A stretch of 64,000 nt of DNA, taken from Ailurus styani (taxonomy: Eukaryota; Chordata; Mammalia; Carnivora; Ailuridae). Within the stretch, counting starts at the first letter, position 1. Every line of letters begins with the position of its first letter. A program made the position numbers and the translations under genes. Positions 1 to 11,746 of the stretch are shown in pieces. The DNA lies in assembly GCA_002007465.1 (NCBI GenBank), contig LNAC01000348.1, positions 834,853 through 898,852 of the forward strand. Direction: 5' to 3'. The notes under the pieces were generated by a model that saw only the letters and a list, made by a program, of their open reading frames with translations, did no database searches and was not told the origin of the DNA.

Positions 1-372
1 GGCAGCTTTCAGGCACAGCAGGATCCAGGAATGTAAGTGTTGTGATCAAGATATGGTCTCTTTCTTAGGCACTGTCTCCATAAGGTGGCAAGGACTGCCA
101 ATGATTCTCTAGGCTTACATTTTTTACACAGCTATAAATATTAGTACAAATAGAATGCCACATCTCTGAAAAAGCTCTGGAAGGGTTCTGTTTCATGGCC
201 ATTCCTAATGATCCCACTGGGCCCAAGAGGTTGCTGCCCTCTGACTTGCCAGGTCAAGTGGGAGGATTGGCCTTTCATAAACCATGTGAGTTAAGAATGA
301 GGGGCGTGGGGTTTGGTCCCCTTTTCAGAATGCACCTGAGTCCTATAAAGCATTTGGGGCTTATATTTGTTT

Positions 373-589
373 ATTTGTTTGTTTGTTTGTTTGTTTGTTT
401 TAAAGATTTTATTTATTTATTTGACAGAGAGATAGAGAACACAAGTAGGCAGAACAGCAGGCAGCGGAAGAGGGAGAAGCAGGCTCCCTGCCAAGCAGGG
501 AGCCCGACGTGGGACTCGATCCCAGGACCCCAGGATCATGACCAGAGCCAAAGTCAGCTGTTTAACCCACTGAGCCTCCCAGGCATCCT
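373..589 (-). mobile_element. CAN SINE, minus orientation
   Basis: The tail reads as (GTTT)n then TAAAGATTTTATTTATTTA on the + strand, followed by the GA-rich body and the inverted head ending near CCTCCCAGGCATCC. A 17-bp target-site duplication (GGGGCTTATATTTGTTT at 356-372, one mismatch at 590-606) defines the ends. Confidence 0.9.
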
Positions 590-2843
590 GGGGCTTATAC
601 TTGTTTAATCACCTTCCAACCCCTAATTCCCTGAGGACTCCTAAAGAGACAGTGGGAAAGGCTACATTGCTACTTGACGGCTGGGACCGTTAATACAGTG
701 AACCCAGACAACCTAGAACCCAAGTCAGTAGCACCTACAGAATATACAGGTTATGTGGGTACACATGGGTTGTCCCAGGATGGGGCAGAAAGCCCATAGA
801 AAAGATTGAATTTCCTGGTACATGGGAAGACAGCAGCATGGAGCATTTGGGATATTATTATTATTATTCATTTGTTCTCACAGACAGATTAAAGACCAGG
901 ACATCTTAGTTAACATAATAACACACACTGTGTTGGTGAGAAATCAGCCTGTGTATGTGTCAAAAAGAAAATACATTTGTGCCTTTTAAAGGAATTTCCC
1001 CCAATGGTCTTCAGGATTCAGCTTCAGTGTCTGTTCACTTTGTACAAAAGTGTTTATATGTGAAGAAAGGATTTGAATATGTATAAGAAAATCTTAAGTA
1101 TAAACATCCTAAGGCTTTAAGACGTTTAGACCTGTTGCTTCCTGACCTCCAGAACAAAGCTTTGGGTAATTACAGAAATTTAATGAGCTTTAGAGCTAGA
1201 GAAACACACATGTACGGAGCACATCATGTAGGTTCTGACAGCACAGCGCAGGCATGCTGAGGAGGGCACACGAAGATCCACTCCGAGCAACAAGGTGGCT
1301 GTCCTTGCTGCATGAGGAACATGGATTTTATAAGAAAAAACTGGCAGTAGAGAAAGTGGTTACAGCCTATTCTAATATTTCAACTGCATAGATGGACGCA
1401 AATATCTTTTTTATTCTGAAGTCATTTCAGACACACAGAAAAGTTGTAAGACTAGTACAAAGAACCTTTTCCCCAGATCACCAATATTGAGTAAGTGTCA
1501 CATTTGTCTTATTTGTATCTCCCGACTCCCGCTTCTCCATATCTTATCCACAGACATGTTTTTTCCAAACCACTTGAGAGTCGATGGACTATCTCACACC
1601 CTTTTCCCCTCCAGTCTTGCCTTTGTGGTTCCAAAGTCAAGGCTATTCTTTTACTAACCATAGTACAATTATCAAATTTGGGAAATTTCATATTAATATT
1701 ATCTAAACCACAGCCCGTGTTCCAGGTTGGCCAGTTGTCCCAGCAATGCCTTTGATAGCAGCGTGTTTCCCTGACACAGGCTGCGTCCTGGATCATGTAT
1801 GGCATTTACCTACGCTGTCTCCTTAGTCCCCCTTCGTCTGGAACATTCCCCCAGCCTTTCTCTGTCAGGACATTAGCAGCTTTTTAAGAACAAGGGCTGT
1901 TTATTTTATAGAACAGCCCTCAGTTTGGGTGTGTCTGATGTTTCCTTATGATTCATTTCAGACAGTGTATATTTGGTAGGAATCCTGCGTGAGGGCTGCG
2001 TGTCCTTCAAAGGGTATCAAGATAGGAGGCATTCAATGTCTGTTTGCCCCTCATTGGAAACATTCACTTTGGCTAACGTGTTCGGCTAACATTCACTTGG
2101 CTACTGTATTATCCGATTTCTGTCCCATACAGATTTTTCACCTGGTAATTAATAATTTGTAGAGAGATACTTGGAGTCCCTGTTAATATTCTGCCTCTCG
2201 TCAAACACTTGCACCTTCCCAATCTCAAGTTCTTAACAGCCTTCTTTGAGTTGTTATATAGATGAATGGGTTTCTCAAACTACTGGAAAGATATTTGAAG
2301 AACCAAGTGAAAGGTCATTTCATAAATATCTGACAGAATAGCTGGCAGTGAGCATAACTGAAGCAATCTCTGAGTTCACTCGGTGAGAAGACCTCTTGTC
2401 ATTGTGGGCTGGGTGGCAGTTCAGTCATTGGAGAAATGTCTTTCATGTGTGGAGAGATGGCCATCCTTTCCAGGATGTTCTCTAAGGGACCACAGACATC
2501 CACATATATCTGAAGAAATCCATCAGATTCCCTGAAAACTGTGAAACCTCAGTCTTACTTTTGTGATGAAGGGTAAAAATTAAAAGGCAGGAAAATAAGT
2601 GCTTATCAGAACTTTCTGGAAGAAAATCTATTCCAGGTTATCTCAGGAGTCTGCACATTTTGCTCAGTCCCCTCGGTCTACTATTTTGGTTTCCATAGTA
2701 CATTTTTTGGAGAATAATGTTAGTTTTTCCTGTACATAGAACAGTATGAAACTAGAAACATACTTTTCAGAAAAATCTTCAACAACAGGAATTTTTTAAA
2801 CAGTTTTTCAAAGTTTATTTTCTAGTTATCAACAGGCTTTTGA

Positions 2844-3000
2844 GGGGTGCCTGGTGGCTCAGTCAGTTAAGTGGCTCAGGTCATGATCTCGGGGTTGTTG
2901 AGATCAAACCCCATGTAGGGCTCTGTGCTAGGTGTGGAGCCTGCTTAAGATTCCCTCTCTGCCCCTCCATCCCCATGCTTCCTCTCAAAAAAAAAAAAAA
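2844..3000 (+). mobile_element. CAN SINE, older copy
   Basis: The head is GGGGTGCCTGGTGGCTCAGT, followed by a TC-rich region and an A-run at 2987-3001. The short flanking repeat AGGCTTTTGA is seen on both sides (2834-2843 and 3001-3011, imperfect). Divergence from the young consensus suggests an older insertion. Confidence 0.8.
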
Positions 3001-3269
3001 AGGCTTTTTGAAAACAGAACACACTATTCTCTAGACCCCTAATTAATTGAGATGTTGTAGCCTATATAAAGCATTCACTTTCCTGAACCTTTACTGAATC
3101 TCATGAAGTATTTGCTATAGAACCTCAGATTTTCTGTTAAGATCTGTGTACCTATGACTCCTTGTCTTTTGCTTTGGAAATATATAAACTACTTTATGTT
3201 TTTAGATGAACTTGCAAGAACATTGAATATGCCTTACCCACCCTTCTTGTCTTTCTCCCCTCTTCTCAG

Positions 3270-3373
3270 GACCTCAAACAGGCACCACCCAGGCCAACGG
3301 TCAGATTCCCCAGGCTGCACATTCTGTAAGTGCTGTTCTCGAAGAAGCCCAGAGGCATGCAGAAACAGCTAAG
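3270..3373 (+). CDS. APBB1IP: APBB1IP (RIAM) coding exon, next to last
   Basis: This 104-bp exon has a strong acceptor (pyrimidine tract then CAG at 3267-3269) and donor (AAG|GTAAGG). The first two bases complete a split codon (xGA); the next 34 codons begin PQTGTTQANGQIPQ and end EEAQRHAETAK. They match the recalled region of human RIAM between the PH domain and the proline-rich tail (GPKTGTTQPNGQIPQ). The exon ends in phase 0 and joins the terminal exon at 5721 without a frame break. RIAM is a Rap1-GTP effector that recruits talin to integrins and binds profilin and Ena/VASP at the leading edge. Its talin-binding, RA and PH parts lie upstream of the window. Confidence 0.9.
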
Positions 3374-5720
3374 GTAAGGCCAGAGAGGAACTGGCATCAT
3401 TCTCAGCCTGTCTCTGGTTAGCCCATATTCTAAACTGGAGCAGTGTCCAGTAACTGCTCTTCTAAAAAGAGAAAATCTAGTTCCAACAACTAAGAAGTCA
3501 CTATAATTTCATTTAGGTAACTGCCTTCTTTTTAATCTTAAAGTTATACAGGCTAGAATAGAAAGTTAAAGCCAACTGTTATCACATTGCTTGAGGAAAA
3601 TGTAAAAAAAAAAAATTTAATGTTGATGCTTGGCAAATACTTTTAATTTAGTATACTGATTTTGGCTGAAGAGATTTTCTTGGTTTAGGCAAGTGGTTTT
3701 AACATTTTGAAAGTGGACCCTGAGTTTTAAGTTCTTGGGATTTTTACTTAAATTTTTCTGAATAAATTAGAGCAACCAGTTGGTCGAAAGCCCTATATTA
3801 AATGCTAACTAAGCCCCAAAACCAGATTAGAAGACTACTAAAAAGGTTCTACTGGAAAATGTGCATTTTATATTTTTCTGTTAATGTTCTACATACATCC
3901 TCAGGGTGATGGAGAAGAAAACACATTTTAAAATAATAGCCAAATCAATATAACATTCTCCATAACTTTTTTCTTCAGTAGAGGAGATTAATGAAGATTT
4001 ATTTAATCTGAAAATTGTAGCTGAGAGTTGTAACCTAGTTACTAGTCTAATTAGTAACATGTCAACTCACTATTCTGTTGAATATTTCCCATGTGTGATT
4101 CAAAGAGCCTTGAATAATTGTACCTTCCACAATTTTCCACTTCATTCCTCCCTTTCATTTTGCCCATCAGCCTGTGGTAGGAGAAATTAAATCTTGTACT
4201 TATCAAAATTATTATAATTTTTGAAAACCATCGTAGACCATTAAATGTGTGTTTCTTTAATATTCTTATGAGCTTCTCAAGTCCGACCTCAGGCACTGCA
4301 CCTTCAGCTCTTATTATTTCTATGGGTCCTGTAAAGCCAACTGAAGAGAAACACTTGAAAATACTGAAAGCAACAGAGGGATCCCAGAATAGAAATCACT
4401 TAGCTTTGTGTGAACATCAATTCCCAAACTGCCTGTTGAGAATTTTGTTTAAGTAATCACTAGTGAGCTAGCTCATCTTGCCAAGCAAATAAACTAAATA
4501 AAATAGAAACTCAATCATAAGGCACTTTGTAGGGGAACAAAAACAAACAAACATAACTTCTAAACTTAATCGTCAGTGGTAAGAGGTTGTTAAGCCAAAA
4601 AAAAAAGAAAGAAAGAAAGAAAACTTGATAAACTGTAAATTGCAATGATAATTATCACTAAAACAGAGGGATGCAGCTAAGCTGCCTGAAATTCCTGGGG
4701 AAGTTGCATTATATAAATGTAAGTTACTATTATTATCTGTTCCACTGTTGGCAGAAGGAGGACTCTGCCTCTTTAGCCTTTGACCAAGTCTGGTGTTCCG
4801 GTTTGCACTAGTAGTACCTTGGGCAGCATGATTTTATGCTACAGAACCCAGGCACACATTCAGCTCATTTGATATCCTCATAACCTTGAGGCATACATAA
4901 GAACAAAGCCTGGGATGCTCGTTTTATCCCTGATCAGGCAGCCAGCTTTCACACAGTTTAACAGAAGGTCAACCTAAGACTGTGGACTTCGTGTGTGGAT
5001 TCTCAGTCCACCCACCACCCGCCTTGACGTTGTTACGCCAGGGGGAGAAAAGCATGTTAGTGACTTCTCCCTGGTAGCCCACACTCCTGGTTCTCAGCAG
5101 GCCAGCAATCACTGATGCAAGAGAAGGCAGAACAGTTCTTCGCTAGGAGAGTTATTCTTTGGCCCTGATTTGTACAAAGGTTACCGGTAGCCTAGTGCAA
5201 ACTCTGCTCAATTTTTCCTTTCTATCTTCCTTGTACTAATCCAAGGAGGACATCTAAGCCAGGAGATTTGGGGAAGGTTTGGGGAAGCTTCTTAATCACC
5301 TCTTTGCTACTGGAGGTATGATACAGAAGCAAAATAGTTTCCCAGACACCTGCTCCTCGGACCAAGAAAAATGTTGCGGCTGCCTATGCCCAGGACCCCA
5401 GCTGGCTCGAGTCGGGAACCAGAGCATGTGTGGGAATTCCAGGACAGCCACTGTGCCTCCCTTTTGCGTTTCCTTAGGCTGAGCTCAGGATAGGTAAATA
5501 CCTGTTCCATTTCCCGAAGAAGACATAGATTAGCGTTAAATAATATTATCGGTAAGAACGTTCAGGGCCATTTGGAGTCATTCTCCTAACGCAGAGCACA
5601 GGGGCTAGCTCGTGAACCACCTGTGGTCTCAGGGCCTGAGGAGTGGAGGCTGCCCCTACCCCTCGGGACGCAGACCTGGCCTTTCAGTGGAAATGTCATG
5701 GTGTGGTTGCTCTGTTGAAG
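3374..5720 (+). other. APBB1IP: Last APBB1IP intron
   Basis: A 2.35-kb intron between the last two visible APBB1IP exons. No SINE or gene was recognised in it. A short (GAAA)n run is near 4607-4622. The 3' splice site is weak in pyrimidines (TGGTTGCTCTGTTGAAG), but frame and homology place the exon start at 5721. Confidence 0.75.
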
Positions 5721-6230
5721 GACAAGAAGCCAGCCCTTGGTAACCACGACGCGGGAGCGCCCAGGGCCCACCAGCCGCCCAAGTCCAGCCTGCCACCGCC
5801 CCCTCCCGTGCGACGGTCTTCCGACGTGGGCGGCAGCCCGGCGACAGCGCCCAAGGCCAAGGGCTGGAGCGGCGGCTTCCCTGCCCCGCCCGACGACTCT
5901 CTGCCACCGCCCCCGCCGCCGCCACCCCTGGAGGGCGACGAGCTCCCTCCGCCGCCCCCCGATTTTAACGATGCGCCCCCGGACTTCGTTCCTCCCCCAC
6001 CGCCCTCGTTTGCAGGGGATGCGGGCTCTCCGTTACCGCCCCCGCCCCCGCCCCCACCGGCACCTGCCCCCGAGGCCGCGAAGCCGCCCCCCGTTGGCGT
6101 TAAAAGGCCTCCAGCTCCCCCAAAGCGGAGAGAGAACCCGGGGCCGCCCGGCGGGGGAGGCAGCGGGGAGCAAGATTTCATGTCCGATCTAATGAAAGCT
6201 TTGCAAAAGAAAAGAGGCAACATGTCCTAA
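5721..6230 (+). CDS. APBB1IP: APBB1IP (RIAM) terminal coding exon
   Basis: This exon encodes the last 169 residues and the stop codon TAA (6228-6230). It starts DKKPALGNHD, directly continuing the ...ETAK of the previous exon. The body is strongly proline-rich, with repeated LPPPPP and DFVPPPPPSF blocks of the type that bind Ena/VASP EVH1 domains and profilin. The extreme C-terminus EQDFMSDLMKALQKKRGN is nearly identical to the human end as I recall it. The upstream ATG at 5643 is in frame but intronic and is not a start. The exon is very GC- and CpG-rich compared with its AT-rich surroundings. Long glycine-rich reading frames on the opposite strand are only its complement. Confidence 0.95.
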   Translation, partial: DKKPALGNHDAGAPRAHQPPKSSLPPPPPVRRSSDVGGSPATAPKAKGWSGGFPAPPDDSLPPPPPPPPLEGDELPPPPPDFNDAPPDFVPPPPPSFAGDAGSPLPPPPPPPPAPAPEAAKPPPVGVKRPPAPPKRRENPGPPGGGGSGEQDFMSDLMKALQKKRGNMS

Positions 6231-6565
6231 GGGAAACGGATAAATATCTTCTTGTGATGGGCATCATCTTTTCTAACCTCAAGCGCATTTTTACTACTCT
6301 CTTTCCGTGACATCTTACTCATTTTCAGTAAAATATTGACACATCCAGACGAGAAATGATAGAAAATGTCTCACTGTAGCTCAAATACATTCATAACCAC
6401 TAACCCAACACAGAAGTTAAAGTAATGCCTGAATGTACATATCTTAACTGTTTCCACTTTCTTGAATTCATTTTCCCTTCCAAATTAACTAAAATGTTTT
6501 TATGTTCGTTTATTTTATTATGTTCAGAAGCATCAAATTAATAAAAGTTTATTTTTTTTCTTGAA
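6231..6565 (+). other. APBB1IP: APBB1IP 3' UTR
   Basis: AT-rich sequence after the stop codon leads to a canonical polyadenylation signal at 6540-6545, giving a 3' UTR of roughly 330 nt. A longer alternative 3' end cannot be excluded. Confidence 0.7.
6540..6545 (+). terminator. APBB1IP: APBB1IP polyadenylation signal AATAAA
   Basis: AATAAA is followed closely by a T-rich stretch (GTTTATTTTTTTTC), as expected for a cleavage and polyadenylation site about 310 nt after the stop codon. Confidence 0.75.
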
Positions 6566-6983
6566 GATGGCATTTCTAAAAATATCAGTGTATATAAATC
6601 TATTGGCATATCAGCACCATGTTGTAGTATATTTGACCTTTCAAAATAGCTTTCAAAGCCGTGGGCCTTCTCAAGTGTTGATCTTCCAGATATTTTCCAT
6701 CCCCACCCCCATGACCTTCAGAATTTTCTGAAAAAATCGAAAGAGGAAAAGGGAAAAAACAGGAGAGGCAGAGTGAATTCAGTTTCTTTGAGACTCACGT
6801 CTTGATGGACGGAGGTGGGGGGGAGGTTCCTGGACATACGCTGTTTTGGTTTTTCCAGTGGTCAAATAATACAGTAATGAAGAAAAGAGACGTGTAGAGT
6901 TTGGGGCTATAGATTAAAATTTAGAGACAGCAGAAGGCAGTCATTTATATTCTTTAGCCTGGAATGTTTTCTCTCAGATAAAT

Positions 6984-7162
6984 ATTTTTTAAGATTTTTT
7001 ATTTTTATATTTATTTATTTTATTTTTTAATTTGGCAGAGAGAGAGAGTCAGCAGGAGAGGGAGTATAAGCAGGGGAGTGGGAGAGGGAGAAGCAGGCTT
7101 CCCACTGAGCAATCCCAGAACCCTGGGATCATGACCCTTAAGACTGAGCTCCCCAGGCGCCA
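6984..7162 (-). mobile_element. CAN SINE, minus orientation
   Basis: T-rich inverted tail, GA-rich body and a head ending CCCCAGGCGCCA. The 13-bp target duplication CTCTCAGATAAAT is at 6971-6983 and 7163-7175. Confidence 0.9.
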
Positions 7163-7374
7163 CTCTCAGATAAATTTGATGCTCAATTTTAATAACCAAT
7201 TTATCTTGAGTTTCTGTTACCCTATTCTCACAACTTTTCAAATCGGCTTCTGGGAGTCCTTTTAGACTTTCTTAGCTTTATTTCCATGGTTCTGTTTTCT
7301 TTTTCTTTTTCTTTTCTTTTCTTTTCTTTTTAATTATGGAACACCTCAAAGACTTTCTTTTTTTCTTTTTCTTT

Positions 7375-8100
7375 TCTTTTTTTTTTTTTTTGAAGTGTAA
7401 TTAACACACAATGTTAGTTTCAGGGGTACAACATTGTGATTGAAGAACTCTGTATGTTACTGCTGTGTTTACCACAGACTATTACAAGATCATTGAACAT
7501 ATTCCTTATGCTGCACCTTTATTCCTATGACTTACTCATTTCATAGCTGGAAGCCTGTGTCTCCCCTTCCCCTTCGCCCATTTTTCCCATCCCTCTACCC
7601 CCTCTCCTCTAGCGACCCTCAGTTTGTTCTCTGTATTTAAGGGTCAGTCTCTGCTTTTTTTGTTTATTGATATTTTTTTAGATTTCATATATGAGTGAAA
7701 TCTTACGGGATGTATCTTTCTCTGACTTATTTCACTTAGCATGATATCCTCCAGGTCTATTCATGTTGCTGCAAATGAAAGATTTTATTCTTTTTTTGTG
7801 GCTAATATTCCATTTTGTATATATAGCACATCTTCTTTATCCATTTGTCTATCAATGGCCACTTAGTTTACTTCCATATCTTGGCTGTTGTAAATAATGC
7901 TGCAATAAATGTAGGGGTACACATAGCTTTTAGAGCTAATATCTTCATTTTCTTTGGATAAATAGCCAGTAGAGGTATCACTAGATCATACGGTGTTTCT
8001 GTTTTTGTTTGAGGAACCTCCAAACTGTCTTCCAACAGTGGCTGCACCAGTTTATCTTCCTACCAACAGTGCATGAGGATTCCTTTTTCTCCACATCTCA
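7375..8100 (-). mobile_element. L1 3' end fragment, antisense
   Basis: A pyrimidine-rich and poly(T) block at about 7300-7391 is followed by sequence typical of a reverse-complemented L1 3' end (TTAGTTTCAGGGGTACAAC, then the ATATTCCATTTTGTATATAT and TGCTGCAATAAA motifs). It is 5'-truncated near 8100, where a SINE follows. Confidence 0.8.
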
Positions 8101-8152
8101 AAATCTTCTTAAAGTGGGTAGAAAATAAGTAATAACTTAGATGTTATTTTCT

Positions 8153-8361
8153 TTTCTTTTTTTTTTTTTTTAAAGATTTTATTTATTTATTTCACAGCGG
8201 GAGAGAGATCACAAGGAGGCAGAGAGGCAGGCAGAGAGAGAGGGGGGGAAGCAGGCTCCCTGCCAAGCAGAGAGCCCGATGCGGGCCTCGATCCCAGGAC
8301 CCTGAGATCATGACCTGGGCTGAAAGCAGAGGCTTTAACCCACTGAGCCACCCAGGCGCCC
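8153..8361 (-). mobile_element. CAN SINE, minus orientation
   Basis: Poly(T), TAAAGATTTTATTTATTTAT, GA-rich body and an inverted head ending ACCCAGGCGCCC. The 15-bp duplication TAGATGTTATTTTCT lies at 8138-8152 and 8362-8376. It is a well-preserved, young-looking copy. Confidence 0.95.
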
Positions 8362-10037
8362 TAGATGTTATTTTCTACTTAAGGAAAATGATTAATCTTA
8401 TGTTTTAATATTTGGGGGCAAGTAAGCTCTAAATTGACATTTAAAACAAAAAAGCAAATTCAGATTTTAAAGCCAAAATATTTAGTAATTAAAACTGATG
8501 AAGTGGTATATACTTTTCCTAAGCATGTTCCTAAGATAGGATAGAAGGTAAATGCTTTACATTAAATGTCTCCTCATGCACAGCAACCCTTTCCTGTTCA
8601 TTTTTGTTTTATGATGATGTTTGATGTTAGATGCAGTAAAAACGGCGTTTCTGAGACCTGGCGAAAGGCTGACCATTATGCAGATCTCAGGGACAATAAA
8701 AGAAAGGTGTTAATGGCAGAATTTTCTTAAAAACTGATTTGGAGATGGAGAGCTCCCAGAGGAAATGTAAAACAGATTGTCTTTGGCCACACAGAATTGT
8801 CCTGATTGCATCAACCTGACATACGCTAATGAACCAAGCCTGGGAGGTTCAGGATAGAAGATTGTTCATTAGACTTACCTGGGTCTTACTTTGTTCAAAA
8901 TGACCACCTAGTTCACAGATGAGGAAATGCATTAGTACGTGAGAAGAATAATGTAGAATTCAGCGTCTCTGGAATCAAAAAAATAATAACCCTTTGCCAA
9001 CTTGATTTCAGAGTATAAAAACCTTGATGGCACTTCCAAGCCGTGTCTAGAACAGGAAGCAGAAGTGTTCTCCATTCCACAGCCACAGAATCACGAAGAT
9101 GAAGGAACCCTGGAAAGGACCCACTACATTAATTAGGATCATGACTTTACATGACAAAGGAAAGATTGCTTTGCAAATCTGGAGCCATCTTAAGCAAAAT
9201 ATAGGACTTGATTACACAATTCAGAGCAGAATGCCAATACCCAAGGCCACATGTACTCCTAGACTGTCGGGCAAGGCCTACAACTGGTGCCTGGAAATTC
9301 TTAGTCTTCCCCTCTACTCATCCCTGCTCCTGTCCATATGCTTGCTTCCTTGTCCCTCTCTTTGCCAACATTGTTATTCTCTTTGTGTTGTCACTCCACC
9401 TTTCAGTTCCTATGATGGAAGACGGTCTCACTCTCCAACTCCCAAATTTCTTTTTGCATCTGTCTAGAGGTCAGGAGAGACTGGTGGTCTACCTTTTAGC
9501 CCCAAGTGGGAAAATTGTCTAAAAGAGAACCTCGTTGGTCTGAGTGAATAAAAGGGTCATTGCTCAGCTAAATCACTGGTGGCCAGAACATAACATGGGA
9601 GGTACTGGTACCCATTACTGTGGATCAAGAAGACTCAAGGAGTAGGATGAGGGCACTGAGGAGGGGAAGGGAGAGCTGTGGTTGTTAAGGGCTTCACAGA
9701 AGAACCAAAAAGTGTCACTTTAAACATATTCCTAACTAAAGAGAAAGAAACTGGACCAGATAATGTGCTTGACCTAGACCCCACAGAGCTGGGTCACAGC
9801 CCCAGTTTCCTAACTTTCCATACCATAACTTTCCTTTATAGGGGAAAAAAATATAAAAATTCAAACAATAAAATGTTTGTGTGTTTTTAGCACTTGATAA
9901 TACGAATTTTAGGAAAGCTCCTGAAGAAAGTTAACTGATTTTGTGATCAAAGTATTGATAGTTTTAGTGAACCAAAGGGTTGAATACATTGGGTGTCTCC
10001 ATTCCTTGTTTGCCTGTGTGGTGGGCCCACTTTGATC

Positions 10038-10226
10038 TCAGTTGTATGAGTATCGAAGAAAGAATCTGGTGTTCAGGTCTTTTCGGTCAGGTATCTTAGG
10101 GATTGGAGCTGCTTTTGCCTCATCTTCGGGCAGAAGTTTGCTTTCAAACTCCAGGCACCAGATCAGGAGCTCCGTGTGATTTTCATTCAAGTGGAACGGA
10201 ATCTCTGGTGTCTTGCAGAAAAGTCT
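10038..10226 (-). pseudogene. Unidentified protein-like open frame, possible retrocopy fragment
   Basis: On the minus strand, 62 codons are open between an upstream TGA and the stop at 10038-10040. There is no obvious start codon. The translation has a natural protein composition (e.g. HLNENHTELLIWCLEFESK and KIPDRKDLNTRFFLRYSYN) and does not resemble a SINE or L1. Sequence further upstream on the same strand (about 10260-10360) also reads as protein-like (SKFMAKFFMKGEQILVHFQ), but in another frame and broken by stops. I do not recognise the parent. It may be a decayed retrocopy or a chance frame. Confidence 0.3.
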
Positions 10227-10596
10227 TCACAAACACTACTTGTACATGAGTCTACTTAGGTCAACCTTGAAAATGCACCAAAATCTGTTCCCCTTTCATG
10301 AAAAACTTAGCCATAAATTTGGACGTGAGGGAAGTACCAACTTTGGGGTGGAGCCGGTGAGGAAGGAACTGTGAGATTAAGAGAGTAATCCTGTATCATA
10401 TCTTGTAATAACTACAGAATTTTGTGCATGATGTTGCCGACAGGACAAATACCCCAGTAATAGAATAACTGCAAAGCAAAATAAAACACAGGGTTTGATC
10501 AAGTTTACAAGAAACAAGATTTAGCATGCCAGAAGAGAGACTCTCCTGCTTTCAGCGGGTCTCAGAGGGAAATGAACATTTAAGCTTCTGTGTGTT

Positions 10597-10792
10597 TTAC
10601 ATATTTTTTTAATTTTTTTTAAAGATTATTTATTTATTTATTTATTTGACAGAGAGAGTGAACACAAGTAGAGGGAGCGGCAGACAGAGGGAGAGGAAGA
10701 AGCAGGCTCCCCCCTGATCAGTGAGCCCAATGCGGGCTCAATCCCAGGACCCTGGGATCATGACCTGAGCCAAAGGCAGACACTTAACTACT
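10597..10792 (-). mobile_element. CAN SINE, minus orientation, head missing
   Basis: Inverted tail (TTTATTTATTTATTTGACAG) and GA-rich body, ending at GCAGACACTTAACTACTG. The usual GAGCCACCCAGGCGCC end is absent, so the 5' head is truncated or diverged. Confidence 0.8.
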
Positions 10793-11695
10793 GATTTACG
10801 TATATTATTTAGTCGTAGAAACAATGGCTCATATGATACTGAAATTATCGAACTCAATGATAATTGAGCCTTTAAAGTTTGAGATTTTTTTATGGCTTGG
10901 TATATGGTCAGTTTTTATAAATGACCCCCATGTGTTTAGGTACAATGTACTGTACATGTTACTTAGAATGACCTTCCTAAGCATGTGGCTCAAGTCTTCT
11001 ACAGCCTAATACCTAGTCTGCTTGATCCATTGCTTCCTTGCAAGAATGTGTTAAAATCCCCTTTGATGAAGGTGGACTTGTCAATAGCTTCTAATTGTAC
11101 TGGTAAATTCTGCCTTACATATTCTGACACTTTATTAAGTATAAAAATTTATTTGTATATTTTCCTTGCAAATTGAATGGCATACCTCTGTGTACTGCTC
11201 TTTGCTTGTTATATTCATACAACTATACCATTCTTTTCGGTTATTTGCCTGAAACATCTTTCTATTCATTTACTGTCAAACTTTTTACATCATGACGTTC
11301 TAGGTTTGCCACTTAGAAATGACATAGAAGTGGGTTTTGTTGTGTTTATATCTAGTCCAGGCATCATTGTCTTTTAACTGGCAAATTTATTTTTTTAACT
11401 GTTATTGTGATGATTATATATTTTTATAACTCGTTTGGTACTGTTTTTAATATCTTGTTTTGTACTTTCTATATTGTCTGGATTTTTCTAGGGCTTTTTT
11501 CTTTCTATTTTCTTTTCATGTAACTAAGGATTTTTCTCTGATTCCATTTTAAATCTCCTTATTGGAAAGTTACACACTGTTTCTATTCTTTCAATGGCTA
11601 TCTATAAGTGACAACATCATACTTAAGAAAGTCTAAAGTTAAACAACTTTAACCAGGACAATACAAGATTTGAGAACACTTTAATTTCAGTCGTT

Positions 11696-11697
<2 letters not shown>

Positions 11698-11739
<42 letters not shown>
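11698..11739. repeat. (CA)n microsatellite
   Basis: About 21 uninterrupted CA units between TTCATACA and GAGTATTG; probably length-polymorphic. Confidence 0.95.

Positions 11740-11746
<7 letters not shown>

Larger units (their letters stand above)
1..3269 (+). other. APBB1IP: APBB1IP intron (partial)
   Basis: Intronic sequence upstream of the first visible APBB1IP coding exon. It holds two CAN SINEs (373-589 on -, 2844-3000 on +) and otherwise AT-rich sequence in which I see no gene. The preceding exon of the gene lies outside the window or was not recognised. Confidence 0.7.

Noticed and set aside
1..33. Exon-like piece at the window start ending GAAT|GTAAGT
   Set aside because: No reading frame both matches RIAM and joins in phase with the exon at 3270; one frame would create a stop at the junction.
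5643..5720. In-frame ATG and 26 extra codons before the APBB1IP terminal exon
   Set aside because: The preceding exon ends in phase 0 and homology resumes exactly at 5721 after an AG; the upstream codons are intronic.
5696..6223. Long glycine-rich minus-strand frame and a +2 frame over the same bases
   Set aside because: Shadows of the proline-rich APBB1IP exon; CCN codons read as GGN on the other strand.
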